Assembly (NCBI RefSeq): GCF_002341865.1
Contig: NZ_DDOV01000080.1
Coordinates: 1-22,837, forward strand
DNA: 22,837 nucleotides
DNA from: Clostridium sp. UBA2485
Lineage (GTDB): Bacteria > Bacillota > Clostridia > Clostridiales > Clostridiaceae
Reading direction: 5' to 3'
Position numbers and translations under genes: made by a program
Notes under the pieces: generated by a model
Told to the model about the DNA's origin: nothing
Seen by the model: the letters and a program-made list of their open reading frames with translations, nothing else
Database searches by the model: none
Shown: positions 1-7,683 of the stretch, one piece after another
Position numbering within the stretch: position 1 is the first letter of the stretch
Layout of the letters: each line of letters opens with the position of its first letter

Positions 1-155
1 TATAAATGCTAGTAAAAATCTATTGAAATTAGTAATGTAATTTTGGTATTACAATGAGGTTGGTTCGACCTTTTGAGCGTGGGTAAACTTGCTCCGTTGG
101 GAGTATTGACCACGAAGCTACCATTTCAATGAAGTAAGTGGTAGTAGTTCACAAC
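1..155 (+). ncRNA. 3' part of a structured RNA, possibly raiA-motif class
   Basis: This stretch is GC-richer than the DNA around it and has no plausible ORF. It can form consecutive hairpins: a TGTAAT/ATTACA stem near 36-53, GGTTG/CGACC around a GTT loop near 59-71, GAGC/GCTC near 75-95, and a CTACCA/TGGTAG stem in 119-146, ending in a TAGTTCAC tail. The left edge of the window probably cuts the 5' part. The conserved-looking single-stranded segments and tail remind me of the raiA-motif RNA (sr8384) of clostridia. That identification is from memory only. The hairpins are visible in the sequence; the class is not proven. Confidence 0.4.
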
Positions 156-170
156 AAATACTGATATACA

Positions 171-179
171 TGCTATAAT
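171..179 (+). promoter_or_regulatory. Extended -10 promoter for the 291-626 gene
   Basis: A perfect TATAAT at 174-179 is preceded by TGC at 171-173, an extended -10 arrangement. It lies directly after the structured RNA and about 110 nt upstream of the GTG start at 291. No good -35 is seen at 16-18 nt spacing, which fits extended -10 use. Confidence 0.35.
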
Positions 180-290
180 TATTATAAGTACTAATTATGA
201 TCAATTATTGTGCTTTAGTAAAATTATAGGATTTATGAAAGATGTAAAACAACTGAATAAATAGTAAATTTATTTGGAGGTGTAACAGTA

Positions 291-626
291 GTGGCAAAGC
301 ATGAGTTTGGAATTATGCAAAAGGAACCATCAACTAAAGAACGATTCGACACCTATGAACCACAAAAATACAATTGTATTGAGATTGATGATGATTTCAT
401 TGAATCAATTATAACTGATTTGGAAAGTTTAGATTGTTATTGGCATACCACTCAAAGAGCAGAAAAAGGTCTTGCCTATTATGGTATTACACTTATACCA
501 CCTAAATCAATGGAAGCACTTATTAGTGTTTTGTCATGTCATAAAAAAGAGCAATATGCCTCTTTGATTGTTTTAGCTAAAGAAGCAAAAGAAAACGGAA
601 AATATATAATTCATTATGAAATATAA
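291..626 (+). CDS. Small conserved hypothetical protein (111 aa)
   Basis: A small soluble protein with no signal peptide or membrane segment. The GTG start at 291 is chosen because GGAGGTG at 276-282 lies 8 nt upstream. It looks like a widespread short Firmicutes family of unknown function: the stretches KYNCIEIDDDFIE, CYWHTTQRAEKGLAYYGITLIPP and a C-terminal KYIIHYE read as conserved blocks. The alternation of predicted strands and helices, and the Trp/His/Tyr-rich centre, suggest a small alpha/beta fold. No catalytic motif is apparent. It is monocistronic: its own promoter lies after the upstream RNA and a strong hairpin terminator follows at 724-771. Function unknown. Confidence 0.8.
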   Translation: MAKHEFGIMQKEPSTKERFDTYEPQKYNCIEIDDDFIESIITDLESLDCYWHTTQRAEKGLAYYGITLIPPKSMEALISVLSCHKKEQYASLIVLAKEAKENGKYIIHYEI

Positions 627-723
627 ATTCAAATTTATAGCGTCAGTAACATAATTATGTTTTCAATTCTGTAGCATCTTTTTTATTTGAGGTTGTAAAA
701 ATATATCTATTAATAAATAAATT

Positions 724-771
724 AACTGCCTAAAGACAACGTCAATACTGTCTGTAGGCAGTTGTATTTTT
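724..771 (+). terminator. Rho-independent terminator after the 291-626 gene
   Basis: Arms 724-738 and 749-763 pair over 15 positions with one mismatch (AACTGCCTA against TAGGCAGTT at the base), around a 10-nt loop, followed by a T-rich tail. Its 3' arm runs into the remnant crp frame, so that frame has no room for a normal 5' end. Confidence 0.75.
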
Positions 772-1094
772 GTTTAAATTTTATCCTAAAAGAAGTTACT
801 AAGAGACTTGCAGAAACGGAAACTTTAGCTCAAAATTTAGCTACCAATGATGTAGATGCTAGAATAGCCCATATGATATTAAATTTTGGTGAAAAATATG
901 GAGTGAGTAAAGAACAAGATATAGAAATAAAACTGCTTATAAATAGAGAAGAAATGGCAAACTATGTAGGGGTAACAAGAGAAACTATAAGTAGAAAATT
1001 ATCTAAATTCGAAGATTTAGATATTATAAAACTTGTTGGTAATAAGGTAATTATAATCAAAAATGAAGATGCCTTAAAAGAATTTATAGAATAG
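772..1094 (+). pseudogene. 5'-truncated Crp/Fnr-family regulator (DNA-binding domain only)
   Basis: About 107 codons match only the C-terminal part of a Crp/Fnr regulator. They begin at the dimerisation helix (KEVTKRLAETETLAQNLATNDVDARIAHMIL) and continue through the winged helix-turn-helix, with recognition helix GVTRETISRKL. The usual 120-130 residue cNMP-type sensor domain is absent. Upstream in frame there is only the preceding gene's terminator hairpin and then a TAA at 723. The only upstream start is a TTG (762) buried in that hairpin, and there is no Shine-Dalgarno, so this is most likely a 5'-deleted gene. Full-length relatives commonly sit beside nitrosative-stress genes and bind FNR-like boxes. 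Translation from an internal ATG near 872 cannot be excluded but would lack the dimer helix. Confidence 0.75.
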
Positions 1095-1106
1095 ATTATC
1101 TTAAAG

Positions 1107-1130
1107 AAAAGTGCTTTGCACTTTTTTTAT
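1107..1130 (+). terminator. Terminator after the crp remnant
   Basis: A perfect 8-bp stem AAAAGTGC (1107-1114) / GCACTTTT (1118-1125) with a TTT loop is followed by a T run. It isolates the remnant from the fprA promoter. Confidence 0.8.
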
Positions 1131-1139
1131 TTTAAAAAT

Positions 1140-1181
1140 TTGATTTGAATCATATTTTTAAATTCCAATAGTTTATATAAT
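1140..1181 (+). promoter_or_regulatory. FNR-type box and promoter of the fprA operon
   Basis: TTGATTTGAATCAT at 1140-1153 matches the FNR consensus TTGAT-N4-ATCAA at 9 of 10 positions. A perfect TATAAT lies at 1176-1181 with no recognisable -35. If transcription starts about 7 nt after the -10 (near 1188), the palindrome centre (1146.5) is at -41.5, the standard class II activator position for Crp/Fnr proteins. The binding protein is inferred: a Crp/Fnr factor encoded elsewhere, because the adjacent copy is truncated. Confidence 0.7.
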
Positions 1182-1249
1182 AAAGCCATAACAAACAAGA
1201 AAATAAAGCAAACAAAATAAATATTAATAAAAAATTGGGGGTAATGGAT

Positions 1250-2482
1250 ATGATGAAAAATATAAAAATTAAAGAAAAAATTTATTTAGTAGGAAAAATT
1301 GATGATAGAGATGTACCATTTCATAGATTAACTTTAATGAAGGGAACAACCTATAACAGTTATCTTTTACTTACAGAAAAACCTACAATTATTGATACTG
1401 TAGATATAAGTTTTGGAAGAGAATACGTTGAAAGTCTAAAAACTTTAATAGACTTAGAAAAAATTCAGTATATAGTAATAAATCATACAGAACCAGATCA
1501 CTCAGGAGCTTTAGGAACTTTGGCCTACAATGCTAAAAATGCAATTATTGTTTGTAGCAAAAAAGCAGTTGACCAATTAAAAACTATGTATAAGCTTTAT
1601 AACAGAACCTTTCTAGTAGTTAAAGATGGGGATACCCTTGATATAGGTGGAAAAACCCTTGAATTTATAGAAACACCTTATCTTCATACAGAAGAAACTA
1701 TGATAACTTTTGCTAAAGAAGATAGAATATTATTCCCATGCGATATATTTAGTACTCATGTAGCAAACTATGAATATTTCAATGATAAAGCTAAAGAGGA
1801 CATATTAGAAGATTTTAAAATCTACTACAGTTTAATAATGCATCCTCATAGAAGATATGTGCAAAATATGATAAAGAAAATAAGAAATTTAGATATAGAA
1901 ATTATAGCACCATCTCACGGGTTTATATTAAGAGAGGGTGCTGAAAAATTCATAAAACTTTATGATGAAATGAGCCGAAATACAAATGCAGATAAAAAAG
2001 TTTTAATTTTATATTCTACAATGACAAACAATACTAAAAAAATTTCAGAATTAATCAAAGGATATTTTGAAAAGGACAATATAAATGCAGAGCTAATTGA
2101 TGTTAATAAAGCATCAGATGAAGACATTTTAAAAAATGTGAAAGAAGCAGATGCAGTATTTGTTGGAACGTCCACAAAATATGCAGATATGATTGGAAAA
2201 TTAGAAGATGTTTTAAGAAATTTAAAGGATATGGATTTAGAAAATAAGATATCAGCAGCCTTTGGATCTTATGGATGGAGTGGAGAAGGTATTGAAGTTC
2301 TCCAAGATTATTTAAATGAAACAAATATGAAGACTTTAAGCACTTCATACATTATAAAATCAACAGGAATGACAGATGTGAAATTTCCAATAAGAATTAA
2401 ATTTTCTCCAGAAGAAATGGACAAAGAAGAAATAAAGAAAGCAACTATGTTTATAGCAGATTTATTATTAAATCCACTATAA
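1250..2482 (+). CDS. fprA: Flavodiiron protein (class A NO/O2 reductase, FprA-like)
   Basis: A cytoplasmic flavodiiron protein that reduces O2 to water and/or NO to N2O, using electrons usually delivered by rubredoxin. Residues 1-245 form the metallo-beta-lactamase-like di-iron domain. All the ligands are visible: H79-x-E81-x-D83-H84, H146, D165 and H223 (APSHG). Residues 252-405 form a flavodoxin domain with the FMN loop STMTNNTK. The 410-aa length is normal. ATG 1250 is chosen because GGGGGT (1237-1242) lies 7 nt upstream, and this start gives exactly the standard H79/E81/D83 numbering; ATG 1244 and TTG 1235 lie too close to or inside the RBS. First gene of an operon with ric and the DUF438 gene. 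Confidence 0.93.
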   Translation: MMKNIKIKEKIYLVGKIDDRDVPFHRLTLMKGTTYNSYLLLTEKPTIIDTVDISFGREYVESLKTLIDLEKIQYIVINHTEPDHSGALGTLAYNAKNAIIVCSKKAVDQLKTMYKLYNRTFLVVKDGDTLDIGGKTLEFIETPYLHTEETMITFAKEDRILFPCDIFSTHVANYEYFNDKAKEDILEDFKIYYSLIMHPHRRYVQNMIKKIRNLDIEIIAPSHGFILREGAEKFIKLYDEMSRNTNADKKVLILYSTMTNNTKKISELIKGYFEKDNINAELIDVNKASDEDILKNVKEADAVFVGTSTKYADMIGKLEDVLRNLKDMDLENKISAAFGSYGWSGEGIEVLQDYLNETNMKTLSTSYIIKSTGMTDVKFPIRIKFSPEEMDKEEIKKATMFIADLLLNPL

Positions 2483-2541
2483 GGATTATGCTAAATAATT
2501 ATGAGAAATAAATTAGTTGTTTTAAGTTAGGAGGAGCTATT

Positions 2542-3240
2542 ATGAAAAATACTATTAATGCAAAGCAAAAGCTTGGTGAAGTTGTTTCTATATTCCCAGG
2601 AGCAAGCAGAATATTTAATGATGTTAAAATAGATTATTGTTGTGGTGGACATGATACTTTAGGAAAAGCTTTAAAGGAAAAAGGAATTGGTTCAGATGAA
2701 TTTATACAAAAACTTAATGAAGAATATGAAAAGTTTATAGAATCTAACGAAGAATATATAGATTGGAGAAAAGAAAAACCAGTAAATCTTATGAAAAATA
2801 TATTAGATACTCACCATGAATATACAAAAAGAGAGCTTAAAGAAATAGATGCCCTGCTATCAAAAATATTAAAAGTTCATTTTAGTCATCATGGAGAAGA
2901 ATTGTTAAAAGTTCATAGATTATTTGGATTTTTGAAAATAGAACTAGAAGAGCATTTGATAAAAGAAGAAGAAAATTTATTTCCATTAATAGAAGAATAT
3001 GAATTGACTAAAGAACAAAATCTAAGAAAAGAAATAGATAAATTTATAGAAGAAACAGAAAATGAACACGATAAAGCTGGAGATATATTAAAAGAATTAG
3101 AAAAAATAACAAAAGATTTTAAAGCTCCAGAAGGTGCATGTACAAGCTATAGATTGGCTTATGATAAAATTCATAGTTTAGAAAAAGATTTATTTATTCA
3201 TATATATAAAGAAAACAGTGTATTATTTGAGATGATTTAA
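2542..3240 (+). CDS. ric: Iron-sulfur cluster repair di-iron protein Ric (ScdA/YtfE)
   Basis: Repairs iron-sulfur clusters damaged by nitric oxide or peroxide, as known for E. coli YtfE and Staphylococcus ScdA. Residues 1-60 are the ScdA_N (DUF542) domain with the hallmark DYCCGG (Cys33, Cys34). Residues 80-232 are a hemerythrin-like four-helix bundle with candidate iron ligands in THHEYT, HFSHHGEE, EEHLIKEEENLFP, ENEHDK and IHIYKENSVLF. A strong RBS (AGGAGGAGC) lies 8-10 nt before the ATG. The gene follows fprA by 59 nt with no terminator, and its stop codon directly abuts the next ATG. Length 232 aa is typical. Confidence 0.93.
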   Translation: MKNTINAKQKLGEVVSIFPGASRIFNDVKIDYCCGGHDTLGKALKEKGIGSDEFIQKLNEEYEKFIESNEEYIDWRKEKPVNLMKNILDTHHEYTKRELKEIDALLSKILKVHFSHHGEELLKVHRLFGFLKIELEEHLIKEEENLFPLIEEYELTKEQNLRKEIDKFIEETENEHDKAGDILKELEKITKDFKAPEGACTSYRLAYDKIHSLEKDLFIHIYKENSVLFEMI

Positions 3241-3996
3241 ATGGACAATAAAAAAATTCAGGAATTAAAGGAAGTTTTAAAAAATTTAAATAAATTTGGA
3301 ATTAAGGATGAAACAAGAAAAGAGGCTCTAGATTTAGTAAAAGATATTGACCCTATAGATTTATCTATAGCAGAACAACAACTTATAGAAGAAGGAATGG
3401 AACCACAAGATTTAAGACATTTGTGTGATGTACACATGGAAGTTTTAAAGGATGAATTAAGTAAAATAAAGACAAAGATAAACAAAGGCCATGTAGTTTA
3501 TACTTTAATAGATGAACATGATAAGATTTTGAAGTTCTTAGAAGATTTAGAAAAAGTGAATTCAGATATTCAAAAAACTACAAGTTATGATAAAGCTAAA
3601 GAAAAAATTTATAGTCTTCATAAATTAGCAGAAAATATATTAGATGCAGAGAATCATCATCAAAGAGAAGAAAAAGTTTTATTTGTAGAGATGGAAAAAA
3701 GGGAAATAACAGGACCTACAAGAATAATGAGAATGGAACATGATGACTTAAGGGCTAGAAAAAAAGAATTAAAAAGACTTTCTGAAAATGCAGATAAAAT
3801 GGAATTTGATGAATTCAAGAGCAAATCAGATGAAGTTTCAAAATATATAATTTTTAACTTAAGGGATCATATTTTTAAGGAAAATTATATTTTGTATCCA
3901 TCATCTTTAGAAGCTATAAAGGAAAAGGATGTATGGGATGATATGAAAAAAAGATGTGATGAAATAGGATATTGCAGCTTTACATTTGAAAATTAA
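3241..3996 (+). CDS. DUF438 / hemerythrin-domain protein
   Basis: Residues 1-75 match DUF438 (LSIAEQQLIEEGMEPQDLRHLCDVH). Residues 85-235 are a hemerythrin (HHE) domain with likely di-iron ligands in DEHDKIL, ENHHQREEKVLF, RMEHDDLR and RDHIFKENYILYP. Many DUF438 proteins carry an extra C-terminal PAS domain; this 251-residue protein lacks it and ends soon after the bundle with a Cys-containing tail. The ATG begins on the base after the ric stop codon, with only a weak SD inside the ric 3' end, so translation is probably coupled. Co-location with fprA and ric suggests O2 or NO sensing, binding or repair. The exact role is unknown. Confidence 0.88.
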   Translation: MDNKKIQELKEVLKNLNKFGIKDETRKEALDLVKDIDPIDLSIAEQQLIEEGMEPQDLRHLCDVHMEVLKDELSKIKTKINKGHVVYTLIDEHDKILKFLEDLEKVNSDIQKTTSYDKAKEKIYSLHKLAENILDAENHHQREEKVLFVEMEKREITGPTRIMRMEHDDLRARKKELKRLSENADKMEFDEFKSKSDEVSKYIIFNLRDHIFKENYILYPSSLEAIKEKDVWDDMKKRCDEIGYCSFTFEN

Positions 3997-4027
3997 AAGT
4001 TAATAAATTATGGATGTTTATAGAAAT

Positions 4028-4065
4028 AAAAAAGAGTATCTTTAAGGAAAAAGACACTCTTTTTT
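4028..4065. terminator. Bidirectional terminator between convergent genes
   Basis: AAAAAAGAGT (4028-4037) pairs with ACTCTTTTTT (4056-4065), and the stem continues inward with one mismatch to TCTTT/AAAGA. The A run before and T run after let it work for the fprA operon on plus and the DUF4317 gene on minus. Confidence 0.85.
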
Positions 4066-4068
4066 AAG

Positions 4069-5442
4069 TTAAATTATATGGTCTAAGCCATTAACAGTAG
4101 TTTGTTCATTGTCATTGACTGGAATAACTATGCATTTTTGACCATCAATTATTTGAGATTTTATTTCAGGTATTTTTTCAGGTTTTACTTGAAGTATAAT
4201 GTCATAGTGAGAAGCGGTATTAGCATCCTCTGAATTTCCATTGTGAATTTCTTTCGGAATAAGGTTATCATCATCAATTTCTGTAATTGGCTGAGTTTTT
4301 TCTGAAACTGGATTATCATCATTGATTTCTGTAACTGGATGACTTTCACTATTTACAGCAGCCTCTTGTTCAGCTTCTTCAAGCTTAAGTTGAAGTGCTT
4401 CTACTTGTTTTTTAAGTTGTTCTTCCTTTTTTCTCTGAGCATTTGCTTTAAGTACCTTTGAGTCAAGCAAATTCTCTGCTAAAGGTAGGTCTTCACCAAA
4501 GTTTTCTATATAAGATTTTTCAATTTTAGTAGTAGCTTCTTCAGAAACTCCACTTTCTATTAAAAGATTTTGTATCTCCTTTTGTGTTAAAGTTATAGGT
4601 TCATCATCTGTATCATCATATATTGAATTATGTTCATCTATCATAGTATTTAGATTCTCTTGTATTTCCATAAAAGTTTTCTCAGCTTTTTTCTCATCAG
4701 TATCAATATAATCTTTAATAATTGTATGGAAGGTTTCTTTTTGTATGTTGGCAGTTTGCTTTGAAGAACAACCTAAAGCTTCTTCCATTAATTCAGGATG
4801 TGGGTCTTTTGGATTTTTAGTGTAGTACATAACAGAGTTAACATCTGAACTACGATCAATAAAAGCAGGGAACACAAAACCAATGGTTGGAGCATTCACT
4901 ACCCAATCTCTAATACGTGCCGTTATTTTCTTTTCTTCTTCAAAGTATCTAAGCCCAGGATCTGAAAGTGAAACAGGACATATTGCACATAAAATATACT
5001 CATATACTTCTTCAGATTCATCTATTTTGGAATTATCAGTAGTTTTAGTAATAACATCATAAGCATCATGAAAAACTAGTATTAAAAAATTACCAGTATA
5101 ATCATAACTATCTATAATGGATTCATAAAAATCTTGAAGCATAGCATCATCCTTTAATTGGCTTTTTTTAAGCTTAATAAGAGAAAGTTGTTTTTCATTT
5201 TCAAGATTTTCATTAAGTGGAAAGTTAAGTTCCAGAATATTATTACCAATAGTTCCAGATAAGACCTTTTTAGCAATTTCTAAGTACTTAAAGTATTCAT
5301 CATCTTCTAAATTTAAAAAGGTTTCTCTAAAATTTAAAATAATATTTTTTTCACTATTAACATAGCAACCACACATTTTAGTGAAGGTACAATAATCTTT
5401 CTTTAAACGTTTTTTTAACTCAAGTATATCTTTTTTGTTCAT
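4069..5442 (-). CDS. DUF4317 family protein
   Basis: Matches the DUF4317 family of clostridia (function unknown). The N-terminus MNKKDILELKKRLKKD, the Cys-rich KMCGCYV segment, the central ILCAICPVSLSDPGL and the FVFPAFIDRSSDVNSVMYY region are typical. ATG 5442 is chosen over an upstream TTG (5457) because GAGGGG (cccctc at 5450-5455 on plus) sits 7 nt ahead. About residues 335-365 form a charged coiled coil, followed by an acidic linker with two imperfect copies of an EI(N/D)DDN motif before a short C-terminal domain. There is no signal peptide or membrane segment. It is monocistronic and divergent from sigI, ending at a shared terminator. Confidence 0.85.
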   Translation of the reverse strand: MNKKDILELKKRLKKDYCTFTKMCGCYVNSEKNIILNFRETFLNLEDDEYFKYLEIAKKVLSGTIGNNILELNFPLNENLENEKQLSLIKLKKSQLKDDAMLQDFYESIIDSYDYTGNFLILVFHDAYDVITKTTDNSKIDESEEVYEYILCAICPVSLSDPGLRYFEEEKKITARIRDWVVNAPTIGFVFPAFIDRSSDVNSVMYYTKNPKDPHPELMEEALGCSSKQTANIQKETFHTIIKDYIDTDEKKAEKTFMEIQENLNTMIDEHNSIYDDTDDEPITLTQKEIQNLLIESGVSEEATTKIEKSYIENFGEDLPLAENLLDSKVLKANAQRKKEEQLKKQVEALQLKLEEAEQEAAVNSESHPVTEINDDNPVSEKTQPITEIDDDNLIPKEIHNGNSEDANTASHYDIILQVKPEKIPEIKSQIIDGQKCIVIPVNDNEQTTVNGLDHII

Positions 5443-5756
5443 ATATAAACCCCTCAATCTAATCTTTTCTATCTGTAGTCATTAATTAACATATTATTAA
5501 GTATAGTATTTTTTTTATATTAATTAAAGATTTCATTAGATAAATTTAAAGCAAATAATAACCATTATATCTCTTTTAATAAGTGGTTATAAAGAGAAAA
5601 AATATAATAAAGTCTGATAGAGATACATTAGTATATATAAATAGGAGTAGATGTAAAATATCATGATGAATAGGAAAGTAAAATAAAAAATATATTTTTT
5701 TAAGTACCCTAGAAATGCTATTTAGGTATACGTATTATTTTATAAGGAGGTGAGTT
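5443..5756. other. Divergent intergenic region between the DUF4317 gene and sigI
   Basis: A 314-bp, very AT-rich region carrying the promoters of both genes. Near sigI, ACCC (5706-5709) and CGTA (5731-5734) resemble the -35 and -10 elements of SigI-dependent promoters. The gap of about 20 nt is longer than the usual spacing I recall, so autoregulation is only a possibility. No RNA gene or ORF was recognised. Confidence 0.4.
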
Positions 5757-6449
5757 ATGTTAGAAAATATTAATGAACAAGTTATGATAATTAAGAATGA
5801 TAAAGAGCGGGTAAGTCTTTTCATTAATGAATATAAACAATTTATTATAGCTTATTGTAATAAATCCCTAAAGAGATATATTGATATAAATAATGATGAT
5901 GAATATAGTATAGCTCTTATGGCTTTTTATGAATCTATAAAAAGCTATGACATAAGCAAAGGAAGTTTCTTTTCACATGCTCAGCGAGTTATAAAATTTA
6001 GATTGATAGATTATTATAGAAAAAATAAAACATTATTAAATGAGAAATCTATAGAAGAAGATAAAGAAAATAAGGACAAGTTTTTTTAAAACCAATCTAT
6101 AGAAAATTATGAAAAACAGGACATTTCATATTTAAGAAAACTTGAAATAGAAAGCTTAATTGGTGAATTATCCCAATATAATATAACTTTTAAGGATTTA
6201 ATAAAAGTTTCTCCTAAATGGAAGTCTACTAGAAAACAATATAATGAAATAATTAATTACATAATAAAAAATAGAGAGATCATTGAGGAAATATGTTTAA
6301 ATAATAAGATTCCAATAGCAAAAATTCAAAAAAATACTAATATACCCCGAAAAACAATAGAAAGATCACGAAAGTATATAATATCAGTACTGATAATACT
6401 TTTAGGTGATTACCAATATATAAGAGAATATATAAATTTGGAGGTTTGA
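5757..6449 (+). pseudogene. sigI: RNA polymerase sigma factor SigI, interrupted by an in-frame stop
   Basis: The first 110 codons encode the sigma-70 region 2-like domain of SigI (NNDDEYSIALMAFYESIKSYD, FFSHAQRVIKFRLIDYYRK). They end at TAA 6087-6089. The same frame then stays open to 6449 and encodes the SigI C-terminal domain, including KTIERSRKYIISVLIILLGDYQYIREY, the promoter-recognition end. Without the stop the protein would be 230 aa, near the family's usual 240-250. Since the frame is kept, this is a base substitution (an AAA, CAA or GAA to TAA change is simplest), not a homopolymer indel. No in-frame ATG with an SD restarts the second half. RBS AAGGAGGTG precedes ATG 5757. It is a recent nonsense allele, a recoded stop, or a sequence error. 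Confidence 0.85.
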
Positions 6450-6450
6450 T

Positions 6451-7578
6451 ATGAAAAGAGCCTTAGTGGTAGAAATAAATGATAAACATATGATTGTTAT
6501 TGATAATAAAGGTAGATTTAAAAAGGTTAAAAATAAAATGAATCTAAAAATTGGTGATGAATATGAAAGAAATGAGGGATTAATTATGAAAAAAGGTATA
6601 GTATTTGCAATGTCACTTATTTTATTGCTTGGAATAGGTAGCTTTGGATATTCTTATGCAGCTCCAAAAGATTATTTAACACTTGATATAAATCCTAGTA
6701 TAAAACTAACAACTAATAGGTATAGCAAAGCAATAAAGATAGAAGCATTAAATTCTGACGGAGAGAGTATAAGTAAAGAATTAAAAATAAAGAATAAAAA
6801 TGTTAATGAAGCTATAAAATTATTAGTAGAATCTGCAGTGGACAATGGTTATATAGTTGATGATGAAAATGCAGTTATGCTTACTTCAACAAGTGATGAA
6901 CTATTAGACGAAGCAGAGATAGGCGCAGAAGAAGGCTTAGAGGAAGAAGAAATAAAAAATACTGAGATAATAAAAGAAAATGTTAATAAAGAAAGATTTG
7001 AAGAGGCTGAAAGATTAGGAATATCACCTGGAAAAGCAAATTTAATTCAGAAGCTTCAACAAGTAATGCCAGAAGCAACTTTAGATGAATATGCAAACTC
7101 TTCAGTTAAGGGTATTATGAAAAAGATAAAGGATCAAAGGGTTAAAGAAAAAGAGGAAAATAAGAAAGAAAACGGTAAAACAAAAACTAATGATGATGTA
7201 AAAGAAACTACAAACTCTAATGGTAAAGGAAGTACTTATCAAGAGAACAAAAAGAATAATGAGAACTCTATAAATAAAAACAATAATTCAAATACTAATA
7301 AAGAAAAAACAAATAATGATAAAAAAGTAAAAGAAAGTATTAAAGAAACAAATAACAGTGAAAAAATAAAAGAGGATATTAAAGGAAGAAATAATAGTGA
7401 AAAAATAAAGGAAAATACTAAAGATGCAAATAGTAGCGAAAAAATAAAAGAGAGCATTAAAGAAACAAATAATGATAAATCTAGTAACTCGAATAAAGAT
7501 AAATCTAATAAAATAGAAAATAGTAAAGAGAATAACAATAAATCAGAAAATAATAACCTTTCAAAGAAGAACAATTAA
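6451..7578 (+). CDS. rsgI: Anti-sigma-I factor RsgI
   Basis: Membrane anti-sigma factor that holds SigI. Residues 1-45 are the cytoplasmic RsgI N-terminal domain (ALVVEINDKHMIVIDNKGRF), 49-70 a single transmembrane helix, and 72-150 the conserved external domain with LDINPSIKL. The Asn81-Pro82 bond is the site where other clostridial RsgI proteins are reported to self-cleave. Residues 185-230 look helical (GISPGKANLIQKLQQV). The rest is a long Lys/Asn/Glu low-complexity tail with repeated units near 290-345. Unlike the cellulosomal RsgI proteins there is no carbohydrate-binding sensor domain. RBS TTGGAGG overlaps the end of sigI, so the pair is one operon. The frame is intact although sigI is broken. 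Confidence 0.9.
   Translation: MKRALVVEINDKHMIVIDNKGRFKKVKNKMNLKIGDEYERNEGLIMKKGIVFAMSLILLLGIGSFGYSYAAPKDYLTLDINPSIKLTTNRYSKAIKIEALNSDGESISKELKIKNKNVNEAIKLLVESAVDNGYIVDDENAVMLTSTSDELLDEAEIGAEEGLEEEEIKNTEIIKENVNKERFEEAERLGISPGKANLIQKLQQVMPEATLDEYANSSVKGIMKKIKDQRVKEKEENKKENGKTKTNDDVKETTNSNGKGSTYQENKKNNENSINKNNNSNTNKEKTNNDKKVKESIKETNNSEKIKEDIKGRNNSEKIKENTKDANSSEKIKESIKETNNDKSSNSNKDKSNKIENSKENNNKSENNNLSKKNN
7315..7485 (+). repeat. rsgI: Tandem repeats in the RsgI tail
   Basis: The coding DNA for residues about 289-345 contains three to four imperfect in-frame copies of a 17-codon unit with core NNSEKIKE followed by (D/N/S)(I/T)K(G/D/E). The repeats give a highly charged, probably unstructured extracellular tail. 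Slipped-strand length change between strains is likely. Confidence 0.65.
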
Positions 7579-7645
7579 TATAAGGAGAATCTATATTCAA
7601 AGTGATTCTTATATCAAGGATATTAAAAAAGCCAGTTAAGTAGAT

Positions 7646-7683
7646 AAAAGCTGATTCCTGTATTAAACAGTAGTCAGCTTTTT
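7646..7683 (+). terminator. Terminator of sigI-rsgI
   Basis: AAAAGCTGA (7646-7654) pairs perfectly with TCAGCTTTT (7674-7682). An inner CTGT/ACAG pair extends the hairpin, and a T tract follows. Confidence 0.8.

Noticed and set aside
5706..5734. SigI-dependent autoregulatory promoter
   Set aside because: ACCC and CGTA elements are present but about 20 nt apart, longer than the spacing I know for SigI promoters; kept only as a remark.
6081..6090. Frameshift at the T7A4 run as the cause of sigI truncation
   Set aside because: The C-terminal half is in the same frame as the N-terminal half (both start at positions divisible by 3), so a single-base indel cannot explain the stop.
7239..7574. Minus-strand frame rich in Leu/Phe/Ser
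   Set aside because: It is the complement of the Lys/Asn/Glu repeat tail of rsgI, with no RBS; a codon-bias shadow.
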